This document shows, piece after piece, positions 1 through 8,349 of a DNA stretch of 41,289 nucleotides (positions within the stretch are counted from its first letter, which is position 1; each line of letters opens with the position of its first letter). This stretch comes from a virus. Position numbers and translations under genes: made by a program. The stretch covers positions 1 to 41,289 of IMG/VR virus record IMGVR_UViG_3300005264_000163, one strand, 5' to 3'. The notes beneath the pieces were generated by a model. The model did no database searches and was not told where the DNA came from. It was given only the letters and a program-made list of their open reading frames with translations.

Positions 1-104
1 TTTTACTTGACAATCTGAATGTATCGGCTTCTTGCCACCAATAACGAGGAGCCCTAACTTCAATCCATATATATATATGTTCTAAAAATTTATTATGTCC
101 ACCA
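1..104. repeat. Terminal redundancy, left copy (circular contig overlap)
   Basis: Bases 1-104 are identical to 41186-41289 at the other end. The gene crossing the join reads through in one frame when the ends are merged, so this is an assembly overlap of a circular molecule rather than a biological terminal repeat. A circularly permuted linear virion DNA would look the same. Confidence 0.97.
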
Positions 105-241
105 TCTTTTGTGCATAAATTAAGAGCAACTTTTCGCATATGATCTGGTGATTGGTCCTTATTATATGATAAACCTATCATAGATTGTATATAACCAAAT
201 TGACCTAACATTTTGACAGTTATTTCATGAGATTTATCCAC
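1..241 (-). CDS. Conserved phage protein, ThyX-related look, N-terminal part (crosses the cut)
   Basis: This is the N-terminal 80 residues of a gene that continues at 41185 and ends at 40897. The GTG start at 241 is chosen because AAGGGA lies just upstream and no in-frame ATG has a better site. The part seen here ends in the block APRYWWQEADTFR, followed across the join by SQSTMH. I recognise this R-Y-W-W / D-T-F / S-T-M-H pattern from a family of hypothetical proteins common in phages and prophages; it recalls flavin-dependent thymidylate synthase-like folds, but no ThyX RHRxxS motif is present. Function unknown. It follows the gene at 267-782 in the same unit. Confidence 0.75.
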   Translation of the reverse strand, partial: MDKSHEITVKMLGQFGYIQSMIGLSYNKDQSPDHMRKVALNLCTKDGGHNKFLEHIYIWIEVRAPRYWWQEADTFRLSSK

Positions 242-266
242 AATATTCCCTTTCTTATAAAATTAA

Positions 267-782
267 TTATTCTTCTGAATTTTTAGCTTCTAAATAAACT
301 GTTATCATTTCACATGTACCATCAGGATCCACACAACAATGCTCCTCTTTGCATGAATTACACCAGGGATTATCTTGTTTAAATGATTTTTTTATATTCT
401 CAAAATATTGTGCTGCTATTTCTTTATTTCTACTGGAAAATAAATCAATTTCAGCAGCAATTAGAGCACCAGATTTAACCAATAAATCCAATCTTTCTTC
501 TGGAGAATAAGAAGAAGGATCTGGAACAGAATTGCCTGGATTATAGCGTCTTTCACCATAATCAAACCGTTTATCAAATTGCTGATCCCACGGCCAAGGA
601 TCGAAAAAAACCGGACCATTAGCCAATTCATCTTTTATATAAATTCGAAATGGAGTTGCAAAACAAATTGCAGCAAGCGACAAGGATCCATCATTATAAC
701 GATCATCTTTTTCAGCGGTCCACCCCTCTTCATCAATTTGTCTTCTACGCTCTGTATATATCAAATCAATTCCCATTTGCAT
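267..782 (-). CDS. MazG-like conserved phage protein
   Basis: 171 residues from the ATG at 782, chosen over the upstream GTG at 791 because AGGTGG lies 7 bases before it. The N-terminus carries ERRRQIDEEGW followed by an acidic D-D patch, and the middle has a W-P-W-D segment and LLVKSGALIAAEID. This arrangement is typical of a widespread phage family of all-alpha, MazG-like (nucleotide pyrophosphohydrolase-like) proteins. Enzyme activity is inferred from resemblance, not shown. The C-terminus adds a Cys/His cluster (CNSCKEEHCC) that could bind a metal and is not part of the family core I know. Overlaps the upstream gene by 17 bases. Confidence 0.6.
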   Translation of the reverse strand: MQMGIDLIYTERRRQIDEEGWTAEKDDRYNDGSLSLAAICFATPFRIYIKDELANGPVFFDPWPWDQQFDKRFDYGERRYNPGNSVPDPSSYSPEERLDLLVKSGALIAAEIDLFSSRNKEIAAQYFENIKKSFKQDNPWCNSCKEEHCCVDPDGTCEMITVYLEAKNSEE

Positions 783-1149
783 AAAATCCACCTTTTGAAT
801 TAGTTATTCCACATTTTATATATCCATATTCTTTACCACGCTTACAATAGTGATCCTTTTCAGCTATTTTATATATTACACAATATAAACAGCCATTATC
901 AAAACCATAAAATCTATTTTTTCCAAAAATACCAATATTATTTCTATTTAATAAATATTTCATGTTATCATTATCAATTTTTAAACCAATAATTGTTTTT
1001 TTCATTTCCGCAATTTCATTTTCATCATATAGTGGAATCCATTCATTGGCGTCTATACACCTATAACATGGATCCAAAGGAAGATCCATTTCGATTTTCA
1101 TGCTATCATATTTACACAATTTGCAGGGTTTCTGTTTTGTACCGGCCAT
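766..1149 (-). CDS. Cys-rich hypothetical protein
   Basis: 127 residues. Two CxxC pairs near the N-terminus (CKLCKYD and CYRC, residues about 10-31) are spaced like a zinc knuckle, and more Cys and His residues follow (CLYC, HYC). Starts ATGGCCGG. Not recognised; a zinc-binding accessory protein is the most that can be said. Lies in the early unit between a frameshifted small gene and the MazG-like gene, and overlaps the latter. Confidence 0.55.
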   Translation of the reverse strand: MAGTKQKPCKLCKYDSMKIEMDLPLDPCYRCIDANEWIPLYDENEIAEMKKTIIGLKIDNDNMKYLLNRNNIGIFGKNRFYGFDNGCLYCVIYKIAEKDHYCKRGKEYGYIKCGITNSKGGFYANGN

Positions 1150-1160
1150 AATATTCTAAA

Positions 1161-1414
1161 TTATATATTGATCCTTTGTTTAATAAATGTATAAACAAGT
1201 TTTATTTTTACCCTAACAATTGTCCAATATTTTTCATGCGTTATAGGTTTTATAAATTCGAGAATCGATTTTAATTCAGGCAATTTTGAATTATCAACCA
1301 TTTCTTCTTCAGGTATTGAAGATATAATATCATACTAACATATTCACTAAAATCAACTTGAAATTCAGCATTTTTTGTTTCATTTTTATTATTAAAAAAG
1401 CCTAGATGGTCCAT
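1161..1414 (-). CDS. Small hypothetical protein, frameshifted
   Basis: Read from the ATG at 1414 (MDHLGFFNNKNETKN...). The first frame gives about 30 residues ending FSEYVSMI and then degrades. The adjacent frame continues from about 1330 as ISSIPEEEMVDN..., through FIKPITHEKYW, to a stop at 1161. The two together make a plausible protein of about 84 residues that fills the gap between its neighbours. The break is near 1321-1335 in an AT-only stretch. Function unknown. Confidence 0.4.
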
Positions 1415-1462
1415 GGACCGCCCACATTAAGTGCTTGCCCTACGACCATCCATTTTTGGCAT

Positions 1463-1759
1463 TTATTCATTTATGATTCCCAATAAAGTAAAAGCTTCTT
1501 GATAATTAATTTCTATCCAATTGGCACCACAATCAGATAAAGTACAATTAGATTGCACATCAATACATTTTAATCTTGGAACAATAGATAGACAACAAGG
1601 TTGATCAACAGGTTGATTACATTTAGAACATTTAAAAAACATGAATCCATGTCCAATATATTTAATCTTTTTTGGTTTACCATGATTGGAATCAGCACAC
1701 ATGATTGGTCCATCAGGATCTGTGAAAATCCGGCCACAATCACATTCATATTTTTTCAT
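1463..1759 (-). CDS. Small zinc-finger-like hypothetical protein
   Basis: 98 residues with a start-proximal YECDCGRIF and a later CSKCNQP...CC cluster, resembling zinc ribbon knuckles. The remainder (NWIEINYQEAFTLLGI) is unremarkable. Could be a small DNA- or protein-binding accessory factor; not recognised. Second gene of the early unit, 21 bases after the preceding stop. Confidence 0.5.
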   Translation of the reverse strand: MKKYECDCGRIFTDPDGPIMCADSNHGKPKKIKYIGHGFMFFKCSKCNQPVDQPCCLSIVPRLKCIDVQSNCTLSDCGANWIEINYQEAFTLLGIINE

Positions 1760-1780
1760 ATTATTTCCAAATTTATTTTA

Positions 1781-2461
1781 TTAGAATTTCATAGTTGGTG
1801 CATAGTGTGTCCAACCTGCTATTTCAATAAATTTCTTAATATAACAACTATTGATTAATATATCATTATCTTTACGACTGTAGCTAATATGAAATTTATC
1901 AAAAATCCAATTACCATTATTTTTTTGACCGAATAAATAATATTTATCATATTCAAATTTTGTTTCATCTGTAATTGGCACCCAAAATGATTTTTCTTCT
2001 TTCAATTGCTTTGCAATTTCCAAAATAGTTTCGAGAAGCATTTTAATTTCTGGATTTCTATTAGCATATTTAATGTAGGAATAGGCTTTTTTATAATATC
2101 TATAATTATGACCATTCAATTCCATATGCTGATCATAATCCTTTTTTGTAAAGAATATATTTTCATCTTCATTCACTTCTTGTTTTGAATAAACTTCACA
2201 ATGCTCTGAAACAAATCCATCAAAATCATTCCCTTCTTTCTGGCACCATTCTTTTAAATCCTTTTCATTCCAGGTTTCATTGTCCTGATAGACAAAATAA
2301 ACATTTTCATCTGTATAGTCTTTTGGTGCAGGAAGTTCTTTAATACATCGCACTTGATAATAATAAGGATTGGCAGTAGCTCTATTGTCTTGTATCTCAA
2401 TTTGAAGGGCAAAATCAATAAGAAAATCAATAGCTTCTTTTGAAAGATTTAAATTTTGCAT
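1781..2461 (-). CDS. Phage hypothetical protein with DUF551-like C-terminus
   Basis: 226 residues. First gene of the early minus-strand unit, with AAGGAG at 2466-2471 correctly spaced before the ATG and a good promoter immediately upstream. The N-terminal segment DNRATANPYYYQVR resembles a family of phage proteins of unknown function. The C-terminus (WVPITDETKFEYDKYYLF ... GWTHYAPTMKF) resembles DUF551, whose members end in a THW/Y-x-P motif. No catalytic motif is visible. Confidence 0.55.
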   Translation of the reverse strand: MQNLNLSKEAIDFLIDFALQIEIQDNRATANPYYYQVRCIKELPAPKDYTDENVYFVYQDNETWNEKDLKEWCQKEGNDFDGFVSEHCEVYSKQEVNEDENIFFTKKDYDQHMELNGHNYRYYKKAYSYIKYANRNPEIKMLLETILEIAKQLKEEKSFWVPITDETKFEYDKYYLFGQKNNGNWIFDKFHISYSRKDNDILINSCYIKKFIEIAGWTHYAPTMKF

Positions 2462-2486
2462 ATAACTCCTTGTTTGTGGTATTTTA

Positions 2487-2515
2487 AATATATCACAATT
2501 TTAAATAAAATGCAA
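2487..2515 (-). promoter_or_regulatory. Sigma-70-type promoter of the early unit
   Basis: On the minus strand: TTGCAT (-35, 2510-2515), a 17-base spacer, then TATATT (-10, 2487-2492), followed by a short leader and AAGGAG before the ATG at 2461. The spacer ends in TTGTGA, a feature shared with the promoter at 27894-27922. Confidence 0.65.
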
Positions 2516-2516
2516 G

Positions 2517-2540
2517 ATAATAATTATTAATTATTAATTT
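2517..2540. repeat. AT-rich palindromic intergenic repeat
   Basis: A TAATTATTAATTA-type tract just upstream of the early promoter. Similar tracts recur at many gene borders: 13376-13400, 21951-21986, 23641-23658, 30295-30320, 30708-30730, 31201-31223, 31781-31819 and 36370-36398. Confidence 0.5.
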
Positions 2541-2566
2541 AAAACTAATATTCTTTAATTGATCAA

Positions 2567-2674
2567 ATTACGAAAAATGCAATGTTTTAACACGCAGCGC
2601 AGCTGGGGCCCGATATCAAAATTGGGTTAACTAATTGATTTTTATAGGGAATTGTATTTTACGAAATTCGTAAT
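2567..2674 (+). repeat. 108-bp inverted element, copy A (MITE-like)
   Basis: Bounded by ATTACGAA at one end and TTCGTAAT at the other. The end at 2660-2673 is itself a palindrome (TTACGAAATTCGTAA). Its reverse complement aligns without gaps to 33971-34078 at about 80% identity (21 differences in 108 by hand count). Both copies contain AATCAATT and TTTTGATATC blocks. It fills most of the gap between the last tail gene and the early promoter. Likely a small non-autonomous mobile repeat or a protein-binding site. Confidence 0.65.
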
Positions 2675-2688
2675 GGAATTGACAAATA

Positions 2689-3302
2689 TTATTTAAGCTT
2701 ATGCTTTTTTAATTGTCTATTAAGATTCTTTTTAAACAATCTATCTTTTTTTCTCATTGATAATAAGCTAGCCGGTTTCAGCCATGGCCTGGCTTTAGTA
2801 ACAATTGATTTTTCCGGCTTATAAGTTCTGACGGGAAAAGCCTTATTTTTAAGAACTTTATAAATACCATAAGGTGTTGAAGCAAATCTTTTCTTTAATG
2901 TTCTTGCAACCTTTAGAGCAGCAGCCATTCTTCTTTTTGGATTTGTAATCTTTTTGCTCCCCCTTACCAGCCCGGCCTTTCTAAATCTAATTGTCTTTTT
3001 AGGATCCTGACCTCTTGCTGGAACAAGAAGCTGTGTTCTAAATCCAGCACCCCTGCTTTTAATTTGCTTTAATTCTCCACCCTCTTCCTGTCTTGCTGCG
3101 ATTCAATATATTTTCTGGTCCTTGCACTTTTATAATCAAAGACTTTATTCATTGTATCTTTGCTGGTATCTTTGATTTCAAACGCTATATCATTGATATA
3201 ACCACGGACAGCAGCAGGAATTAATTTTTTAGGTGCCGTGACAGAATACCAATCCATTGCTTTTTTATAATCATCAGTATCTAATATTATCGTATCAGCC
3301 AT
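2689..3302 (-). CDS. Phage tail-region hypothetical protein, basic C-terminus, frameshifted
   Basis: Last gene of the late operon. Starts with ATG at 3302, overlapping the hub stop. The first frame gives 77 residues (MADTIILDTDDYKKAMDWYS..., ending QQDRKRVEN). From about 3085 the next frame continues GGELKQIKSRGAGFRTQLLV and runs without a break to a stop at 2689, about 204 residues in all. The C-terminal half is very Lys/Arg-rich. Position after gpN and gpP homologs suggests a baseplate or tail completion role, but I do not recognise the family. The break is probably a single indel near 3075-3090. Confidence 0.5.
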
Positions 3303-4436
3303 TATACCGGCACCACAGCAGCTTCAAGAACACCTGTAAATGAAGCCTGCCTTCCACCACTTGTTGCTGTGGTAAGTTTTACAGACCTTATCACATGCCT
3401 TTCACTGCTTTCAATTTGAAGTGAAGGATCTTTTATGGTAAATACATTGCCAGGTTTTAAGATATTATCATTATCATCAAGCCAGGAAGGAATCGAAGAA
3501 GATATGATTTGAGCATCTGCAAGGGCCTTTTTTGCTTCATTTTCAATTTTATTTCCTTCGTTTTGCTTTGAAGAAATAATCACTATAAAGCTTTGTTCCA
3601 TCATAAACGGCACTATTTTTCCTTTCAGGATTTTCAGGCTTATCAATTGTAAGAACTTCTTCAGAACCTTTTACAAGCCGATTTATCAAAAGATCACCAT
3701 CAGCTGTATTTGACAATATAATGCTGCGATCTTTTGCCATTTTAACAAGAAAAGAACCAATAAATTCTGTTTCAGCAATTGAAATTTCATCATATATAAT
3801 ATTAGCTTGTTCCTGTGCTGCATTTGTGACTTTCACATCAATTCCAAAAGGATTACAAAGCTGTGAAGCAATCTGTTTGAACGAAAGACCATCAAATTTT
3901 CTTGGATATTGATTAGGTGGAAGATTACATTCACCCAAAACACCGGTTTTTGAATATCCCTTTGCAACAATCGAAGTTGAATCATCACCTGAAGTAATTT
4001 CAATAATTGGAATTACACCAGTTAAAATCTTTTTTTCCTGGAAAAATATTCTGGTTGATTGATATTTGAATCGTTTTAAAACATCCTTATATGGCTCCAC
4101 ATTATTATATGAAACCGCAATTGAAAAACTATCGGCAATTTGATCCAGATTCAAATCTATGGTTATTCCTGACCAGGCACGGAATATTTCACCATTGATT
4201 TCAATTTGAATATCACCTGTTTCAGTTAAAATTTCTGTTGATGGTTGTGTCCCAACATCTGGAATTATGAGTATTTCACCAGGATAAACAAGATCTTCAT
4301 TTGCAAGATCACCACTTGTACGACCATTTAAAAACGGATTCGCTTTATATATCTTTAAATATAAAGAAGGGTTTGAATAGTACAAACCCGCAATTGATCC
4401 AAGGGTATCACCCTTTTTAACTGTATGCTGTTTCAT
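3302..4436 (-). CDS. Baseplate hub (Mu gpP / late control D-like) with N-terminal LysM, frameshifted
   Basis: The first about 60 residues are a LysM domain (HTVKKGDTLGSIAGLYY ... YPGEILIIPD). A late-control-D type hub follows (FRAWSGITIDLNLDQIADSFSI, then GYSKTGVLGECNLPP). The frame breaks near 3580-3590: the upstream frame ends at 3549, while the other frame carries the family C-terminus (SSKQNEGNKIENEAKKALAD ... PGNVFTIKDPSL) to a stop at 3302. Repaired length is about 377 residues, normal for Mu gp44/P-like hubs. The hub forms the central tube of the baseplate above the spike. Four-base overlap with the gpN-like gene upstream. Confidence 0.75.
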
Positions 4437-5743
4437 TATGTGTAATAAATCAATTCTGTTCCTGGTTGTACCTGAAATATTTTAATTCCTCTGATTTTAT
4501 TTATCAACATAAAATCTTCAACTTTTTGCTGCAAATCATCAATGTTTGTTGCACCTAATAATTCATAGACTAAAGAATATAAATCACTAATTTTATTAAC
4601 AGTAACAGTTCTTTCCTGCTTTAATTGAAATATTAATTCCTCCAGCTTATTAGAAGTAATTGCTACAATAGATAACATTTGCTTAATTGCGTCTAAATCT
4701 GGTTCATAGGAATTCAATTCATCTGCAAGAATAACAGAATCTATTTGAGCAAAGAATTCTACTGACCATTCATAAATAGTATCTATTATATCAAAAACTT
4801 CCTGTCTGGTGCTAAAATCATCAATTTTTGAAACTATGGATCCCTGGCATATTCCAATGATAATTGCTGGAAATATTAGTTCATAATTTGTGATATCCTT
4901 TATAATTAAATCTTCCTTAAGTGATTTATAATATTCAACTTTTGATTTTGGTGTTAATTTTTCTTGATCGGTTGTTGTTTTCCCTACCAAACCAACATAA
5001 CCACGCATTACCAGGGCTGCAGATTTAGGGGTACTATCTATTGTCGATATTAAACTAAGGGCTGAAAAACGTATGCTTTCGGCTTCTGCAAGGAAATCTG
5101 TAGAAGTACCATAAAATGTATTAATTGCAGTGGCTACCTTTTCAGTTATGGTATTTAATTCATTTTTTGTTTCTGAAATTGGAAATATACTGTCATCAAC
5201 ACCGAATGGTACTAAAGTTTCCTGTCCGGCCAGCCCGGTTTGAGAAACATTTTTTATTTCAATAACATCAACAAAATTATCAGCAGCATCTTCTGTGGCA
5301 TTTGTTGAAATATTATCTACTTTTACAATGGAATTTTCAGTATTTTCCGGCCTTCTTCCTGCAATTGTCTCATGCATCGATATATTAAATGCAGTTTCAT
5401 TTGCACCACTAACAAGATTATCATTTCTACGCAAAGACAATACAGCACATCTGAATGGTTTTTTGTATAATGGATGATAAAATAATACTGGCCTTATATC
5501 TTTTGTGGCTTCTTCAAATTGTGTTGCAACCTGATCATGATCGGAACCGCTAAACCATAAGGGAAAAGAAAAGGAATCACCACCAGCGCTTAATTTTTGC
5601 ACATAATCACCAGAAAATTCAGAAAAAGTGAAAATAACGGCTCTATCGGTCCGGGATTTAGGAATATCCTTTAATTCTATTGCAAATTCCTGACCATTTC
5701 CAGTAACAATTTTTGAATCTCTAATTCTGTCTTGCCAACTCAT
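4436..5743 (-). CDS. Mu gpN-like tail/DNA circularisation protein
   Basis: 435 residues. The N-terminus, MSWQDRIRDSKIVTGNGQEF..., with FSGSDHDQVATQFEEA and PFRCAVLSLRRND, is typical of the DNA circularisation N-terminal domain of Mu gpN (gp43)-type baseplate proteins. The rest is mostly predicted helical and less conserved. Followed at once by the gpP-like hub, the same N-P pair as in Mu. Expected to act in the baseplate and the initiation of sheath assembly. Confidence 0.8.
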   Translation of the reverse strand: MSWQDRIRDSKIVTGNGQEFAIELKDIPKSRTDRAVIFTFSEFSGDYVQKLSAGGDSFSFPLWFSGSDHDQVATQFEEATKDIRPVLFYHPLYKKPFRCAVLSLRRNDNLVSGANETAFNISMHETIAGRRPENTENSIVKVDNISTNATEDAADNFVDVIEIKNVSQTGLAGQETLVPFGVDDSIFPISETKNELNTITEKVATAINTFYGTSTDFLAEAESIRFSALSLISTIDSTPKSAALVMRGYVGLVGKTTTDQEKLTPKSKVEYYKSLKEDLIIKDITNYELIFPAIIIGICQGSIVSKIDDFSTRQEVFDIIDTIYEWSVEFFAQIDSVILADELNSYEPDLDAIKQMLSIVAITSNKLEELIFQLKQERTVTVNKISDLYSLVYELLGATNIDDLQQKVEDFMLINKIRGIKIFQVQPGTELIYYT

Positions 5744-5789
5744 TATTCAACCTTCACCTTTGAACTAATTACGATATCTGGCATTGGAA

Positions 5790-6101
5790 TTATTGTATTT
5801 CAATTTGTCCGTCATTTTTTATATATAAAGATCCTTTTATAATACCAGTCTCACTTCTTCCATTAATCTTTATTTCACCATCTTTGATATCTGTTTTTAA
5901 TTGCACACCCAAAACAACAGCTTTTCCTGTTTTATCTAGAGGTATTAATAAACATTTTTCATCTTTTAATGGTATAGTTTCAATTCCAGGCATTGTAAAT
6001 ACTGTATGTTCTTGTGAATCATCCAGCAGTACTTCAACAAGCAATCTTTTTAAACCATTTTTAATTGCTGATTTTATAGCTTTTACAATACTAGGCTTCA
6101 C
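5790..6101 (-). CDS. Mu gp45-like baseplate spike protein (short)
   Basis: 103 residues from a GTG at 6101 with AGGAAAAGG just upstream. An N-terminal helix is followed by a beta-rich OB-like segment (HTVFTMPGIETIPLKDEK, then KTGKAVVLGVQLK) and a repetitive beta tail (KINGRSETGIIKGSLYIKND). This matches the layout of Mu gp45 / gpV-type central spikes, though it is much shorter than Mu gp45. It precedes gpN and gpP here, whereas in Mu it follows them. Confidence 0.65.
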   Translation of the reverse strand: MKPSIVKAIKSAIKNGLKRLLVEVLLDDSQEHTVFTMPGIETIPLKDEKCLLIPLDKTGKAVVLGVQLKTDIKDGEIKINGRSETGIIKGSLYIKNDGQIEIQ

Positions 6102-6110
6102 ACCTTTTCC

Positions 6111-6338
6111 TCATTTTTCAATAGCTTGAATTTTAGTGAATTCAATTTTTAAATCAGTGATATTTTGATTCATATCTTCCAATTTATTTAAAATAATTTG
6201 ATTTTGGATTGCATAATCAGATTGTGAAACAAATTTGCTTTTGAAACTACCAATATAAACACCTACGACAACCAAAGCAGTACAAAATCCACCTGAAGCC
6301 AGTATAAGACCTATGAAAGTTCCCATTGATATATGCAC
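6111..6338 (-). CDS. Small single-pass membrane protein with coiled coil
   Basis: 75 residues. One strong membrane segment (FIGLILASGGFCTALVVVGVYI, cut here to its core near residues 8-29), then a helix with coiled-coil character (ILNKLEDMNQNITDLKIEF). This XhlA/holin-like or spanin-like layout could make it a second lysis protein, but it sits among tail genes, away from the endolysin at 26.8 kb. Function uncertain. Confidence 0.5.
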   Translation of the reverse strand: MHISMGTFIGLILASGGFCTALVVVGVYIGSFKSKFVSQSDYAIQNQIILNKLEDMNQNITDLKIEFTKIQAIEK

Positions 6339-6349
6339 AAATTTCCCTC

Positions 6350-7933
6350 TTAATTTCTTAATTTTTTAACTGAAAATGTGACATCGGCCAATATAATATC
6401 CTGTGTATTGGTATCATTCCATACATATAATTCAAGCTTTGTACCGGCTGTTAACGAATCTTGACCCGATATACTTACAGAACCGAATTCACCACCACCC
6501 CCGGCCATATTTCTATGTGCATGTAACATATCATGTGAGACTGTGCCACTTGAACTATAGATACCAAAACCGTATGCAGCAGCTGGTCCACCAACAGAAT
6601 CAGGTGTTATTGATAATATTATTTCATATATACCATCTTCAACAATTTCGATATCTTGATTAGGAATTGAAGGAATTATTTTACTAGTATTAGGCCCCAA
6701 TTGATCAAAATAGTCAAATTTCTTTTTATTTCCTTCTCCTATTCCAGAAATGGTTGTTACAGTTGCATTGTCTCTTGTATATATACATCCTTGTTCATGG
6801 CCAATAAGATTATCAATAATACCATTTTCTTTACCTTTTAATTTATCTTCAGCAGAATCATACCAGATTTCACCATCGTTTGTGGCAACATCACTTTCAC
6901 CTAATATTATTGAACCGCCTGAAGTTAAATAACCTAATAAATTAAATTGCCAAAATTTATCTAATATCAACAAACTGCCAGGACCGGCTGCCGGTGTATA
7001 AAAACTTATGGTAAATGAACCACTAGCAGCGACATTTAAGGTAAAGGCATTTTCGCCATTTGTAGAAACAATTTGCATGAGATTATTAATTGCTGCATTT
7101 TTCCAAAAATTATAATCACCAGTAGTTGGATTTTCATAAAAAACAATGTTCGGAGAGAATACAATTCTTGGAAGATCTTTTATATAATTAGGATCCCATT
7201 CTGAAGATATCGGAAATACTGTAATACCAGGTTGTGTTGGTGTAACAGTCTGTGCAATAATATCTTCCCCCCAAAAATTAAAGGCATCTACCATTGGCTT
7301 GCCTTTAATAATCACATCAACAAGAAAGTATGTTGTGGTATCTGTAAAATTAAAATCTTCAGCAAGCTCACCGACTACATTTTTAGTATTTAATAAATCA
7401 GTATTATTATTCAAATCCACTGTAATAAATCCAGCACTAAAAAAACTGGAATCACCAGCATAAATACTCGTTCCCTTTGTTGCAACGACAGGACCGGCTG
7501 TTCTATTTCTAACTTTTAATGTAACTATTCCTTGAACAGTCAGTTTGCCAATGGCTTCACTTACTCCAAGCCATGTATTATAATCATTGCTGCTTAAACC
7601 ATATGAATAACGACACAAAAGATTTAAATTAGAAACGTCAAGATCAGGTGCATCAATTATAACTTTATTAGGAGTTGGAACAGTACCAATCAATGAAAGA
7701 AGTGCTGTTTTAAATTGTGATACATCTATATTTTCCGCTGATTCATTGGGAACAATTCCCGCTTCTTTCATAACTGCAAGCATTGCATATCCGCAATCCG
7801 TCATTAAATTTGTTTCAAGTAATGGTGTTCCATTTCTTGCACTTGGTGGATCACTGTTTCTGGCTCTTCCATATGGATATGATGCATCAGGAGGATCTAT
7901 ATTTGGAACACCCTGTCCAGTTAAAGTTCTCAT
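6350..7933 (-). CDS. Tail fiber paralog 2
   Basis: 527 residues, AGGGG before the ATG. The first about 95 residues (PNIDPPDASYPYGRARNSDP, PPSARNGTP, MLAVMKEAGIVPNE) are the same anchor domain as in the genes at 8350-10965 and 10974-11578, so all three probably dock at the same baseplate site. The middle contains one copy of a roughly 150-residue module (TPTQPGI ... GPGSLLILDKFWQFN ... DGEIWYDSAEDKLKGKENG) that recurs in the longer fiber. The C-terminus is a beta-rich, probable receptor-binding head with a C1q-like look (GIYEIILSITPDSVGGPAAA). Confidence 0.7.
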   Translation of the reverse strand: MRTLTGQGVPNIDPPDASYPYGRARNSDPPSARNGTPLLETNLMTDCGYAMLAVMKEAGIVPNESAENIDVSQFKTALLSLIGTVPTPNKVIIDAPDLDVSNLNLLCRYSYGLSSNDYNTWLGVSEAIGKLTVQGIVTLKVRNRTAGPVVATKGTSIYAGDSSFFSAGFITVDLNNNTDLLNTKNVVGELAEDFNFTDTTTYFLVDVIIKGKPMVDAFNFWGEDIIAQTVTPTQPGITVFPISSEWDPNYIKDLPRIVFSPNIVFYENPTTGDYNFWKNAAINNLMQIVSTNGENAFTLNVAASGSFTISFYTPAAGPGSLLILDKFWQFNLLGYLTSGGSIILGESDVATNDGEIWYDSAEDKLKGKENGIIDNLIGHEQGCIYTRDNATVTTISGIGEGNKKKFDYFDQLGPNTSKIIPSIPNQDIEIVEDGIYEIILSITPDSVGGPAAAYGFGIYSSSGTVSHDMLHAHRNMAGGGGEFGSVSISGQDSLTAGTKLELYVWNDTNTQDIILADVTFSVKKLRN

Positions 7934-7941
7934 TATTACCC

Positions 7942-8340
7942 CTATATTACAATTATATTAACAATTCCAGACAAATTTACTTCAAGATCTTTTGGAAGAT
8001 TATTATAATCTTCATTACTAATTTCAACATCGATAATATTAAATTCATCAAGTTTTTCATCTTGGTTGATATATTGATGAAATGAAGATTCAAAAGCGAT
8101 TTTATCAGTAGGATTTTGAAAGGTATAATATGGTGGTTTTTCTGCATTCTTGACAATTGCTCCACCATATTTTGTAATTTGTAAATAAAATGGTGTTTTA
8201 AACCATTTTACCATTTTATCCATATGATCTAAAAGCTTCATAATAGAAATGGCATTATTAAAATTTAATTTCAAGGTTAATAAATGTTTCAACCCGGATT
8301 GTATTAATCCTTCATAAATTTTATTTCTGTTAATATTCAT
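7942..8340 (-). CDS. Hypothetical protein between two fiber genes
   Basis: 132 residues, AAGGATT before the ATG. Helical N-terminus (KIYEGLIQSGLKHLLTLKLN) and an acidic C-terminus ending in a hydrophobic strand (LSGIVNIIVI). Sits in the position where fiber assembly chaperones or cap proteins are often found. No family recognised. Confidence 0.5.
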   Translation of the reverse strand: MNINRNKIYEGLIQSGLKHLLTLKLNFNNAISIMKLLDHMDKMVKWFKTPFYLQITKYGGAIVKNAEKPPYYTFQNPTDKIAFESSFHQYINQDEKLDEFNIIDVEISNEDYNNLPKDLEVNLSGIVNIIVI

Positions 8341-8349
8341 TTTTAATCC

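Noticed and set aside
1-104. Biological terminal repeat of linear virion DNA
   Set aside because: A gene reads through the join and the repeat has no special structure; an assembly overlap explains it.
1407-1418. Perfect palindrome GGTCCATGGACC and local GC-rich stretch, possible structured RNA
   Set aside because: It coincides with the start codon region of the small gene at 1161-1414, and no flanking stems or known riboswitch core were found.
6403-6663. Plus-strand open frame opposite a fiber gene
   Set aside because: His/Tyr/Gln-rich product typical of an antisense shadow.
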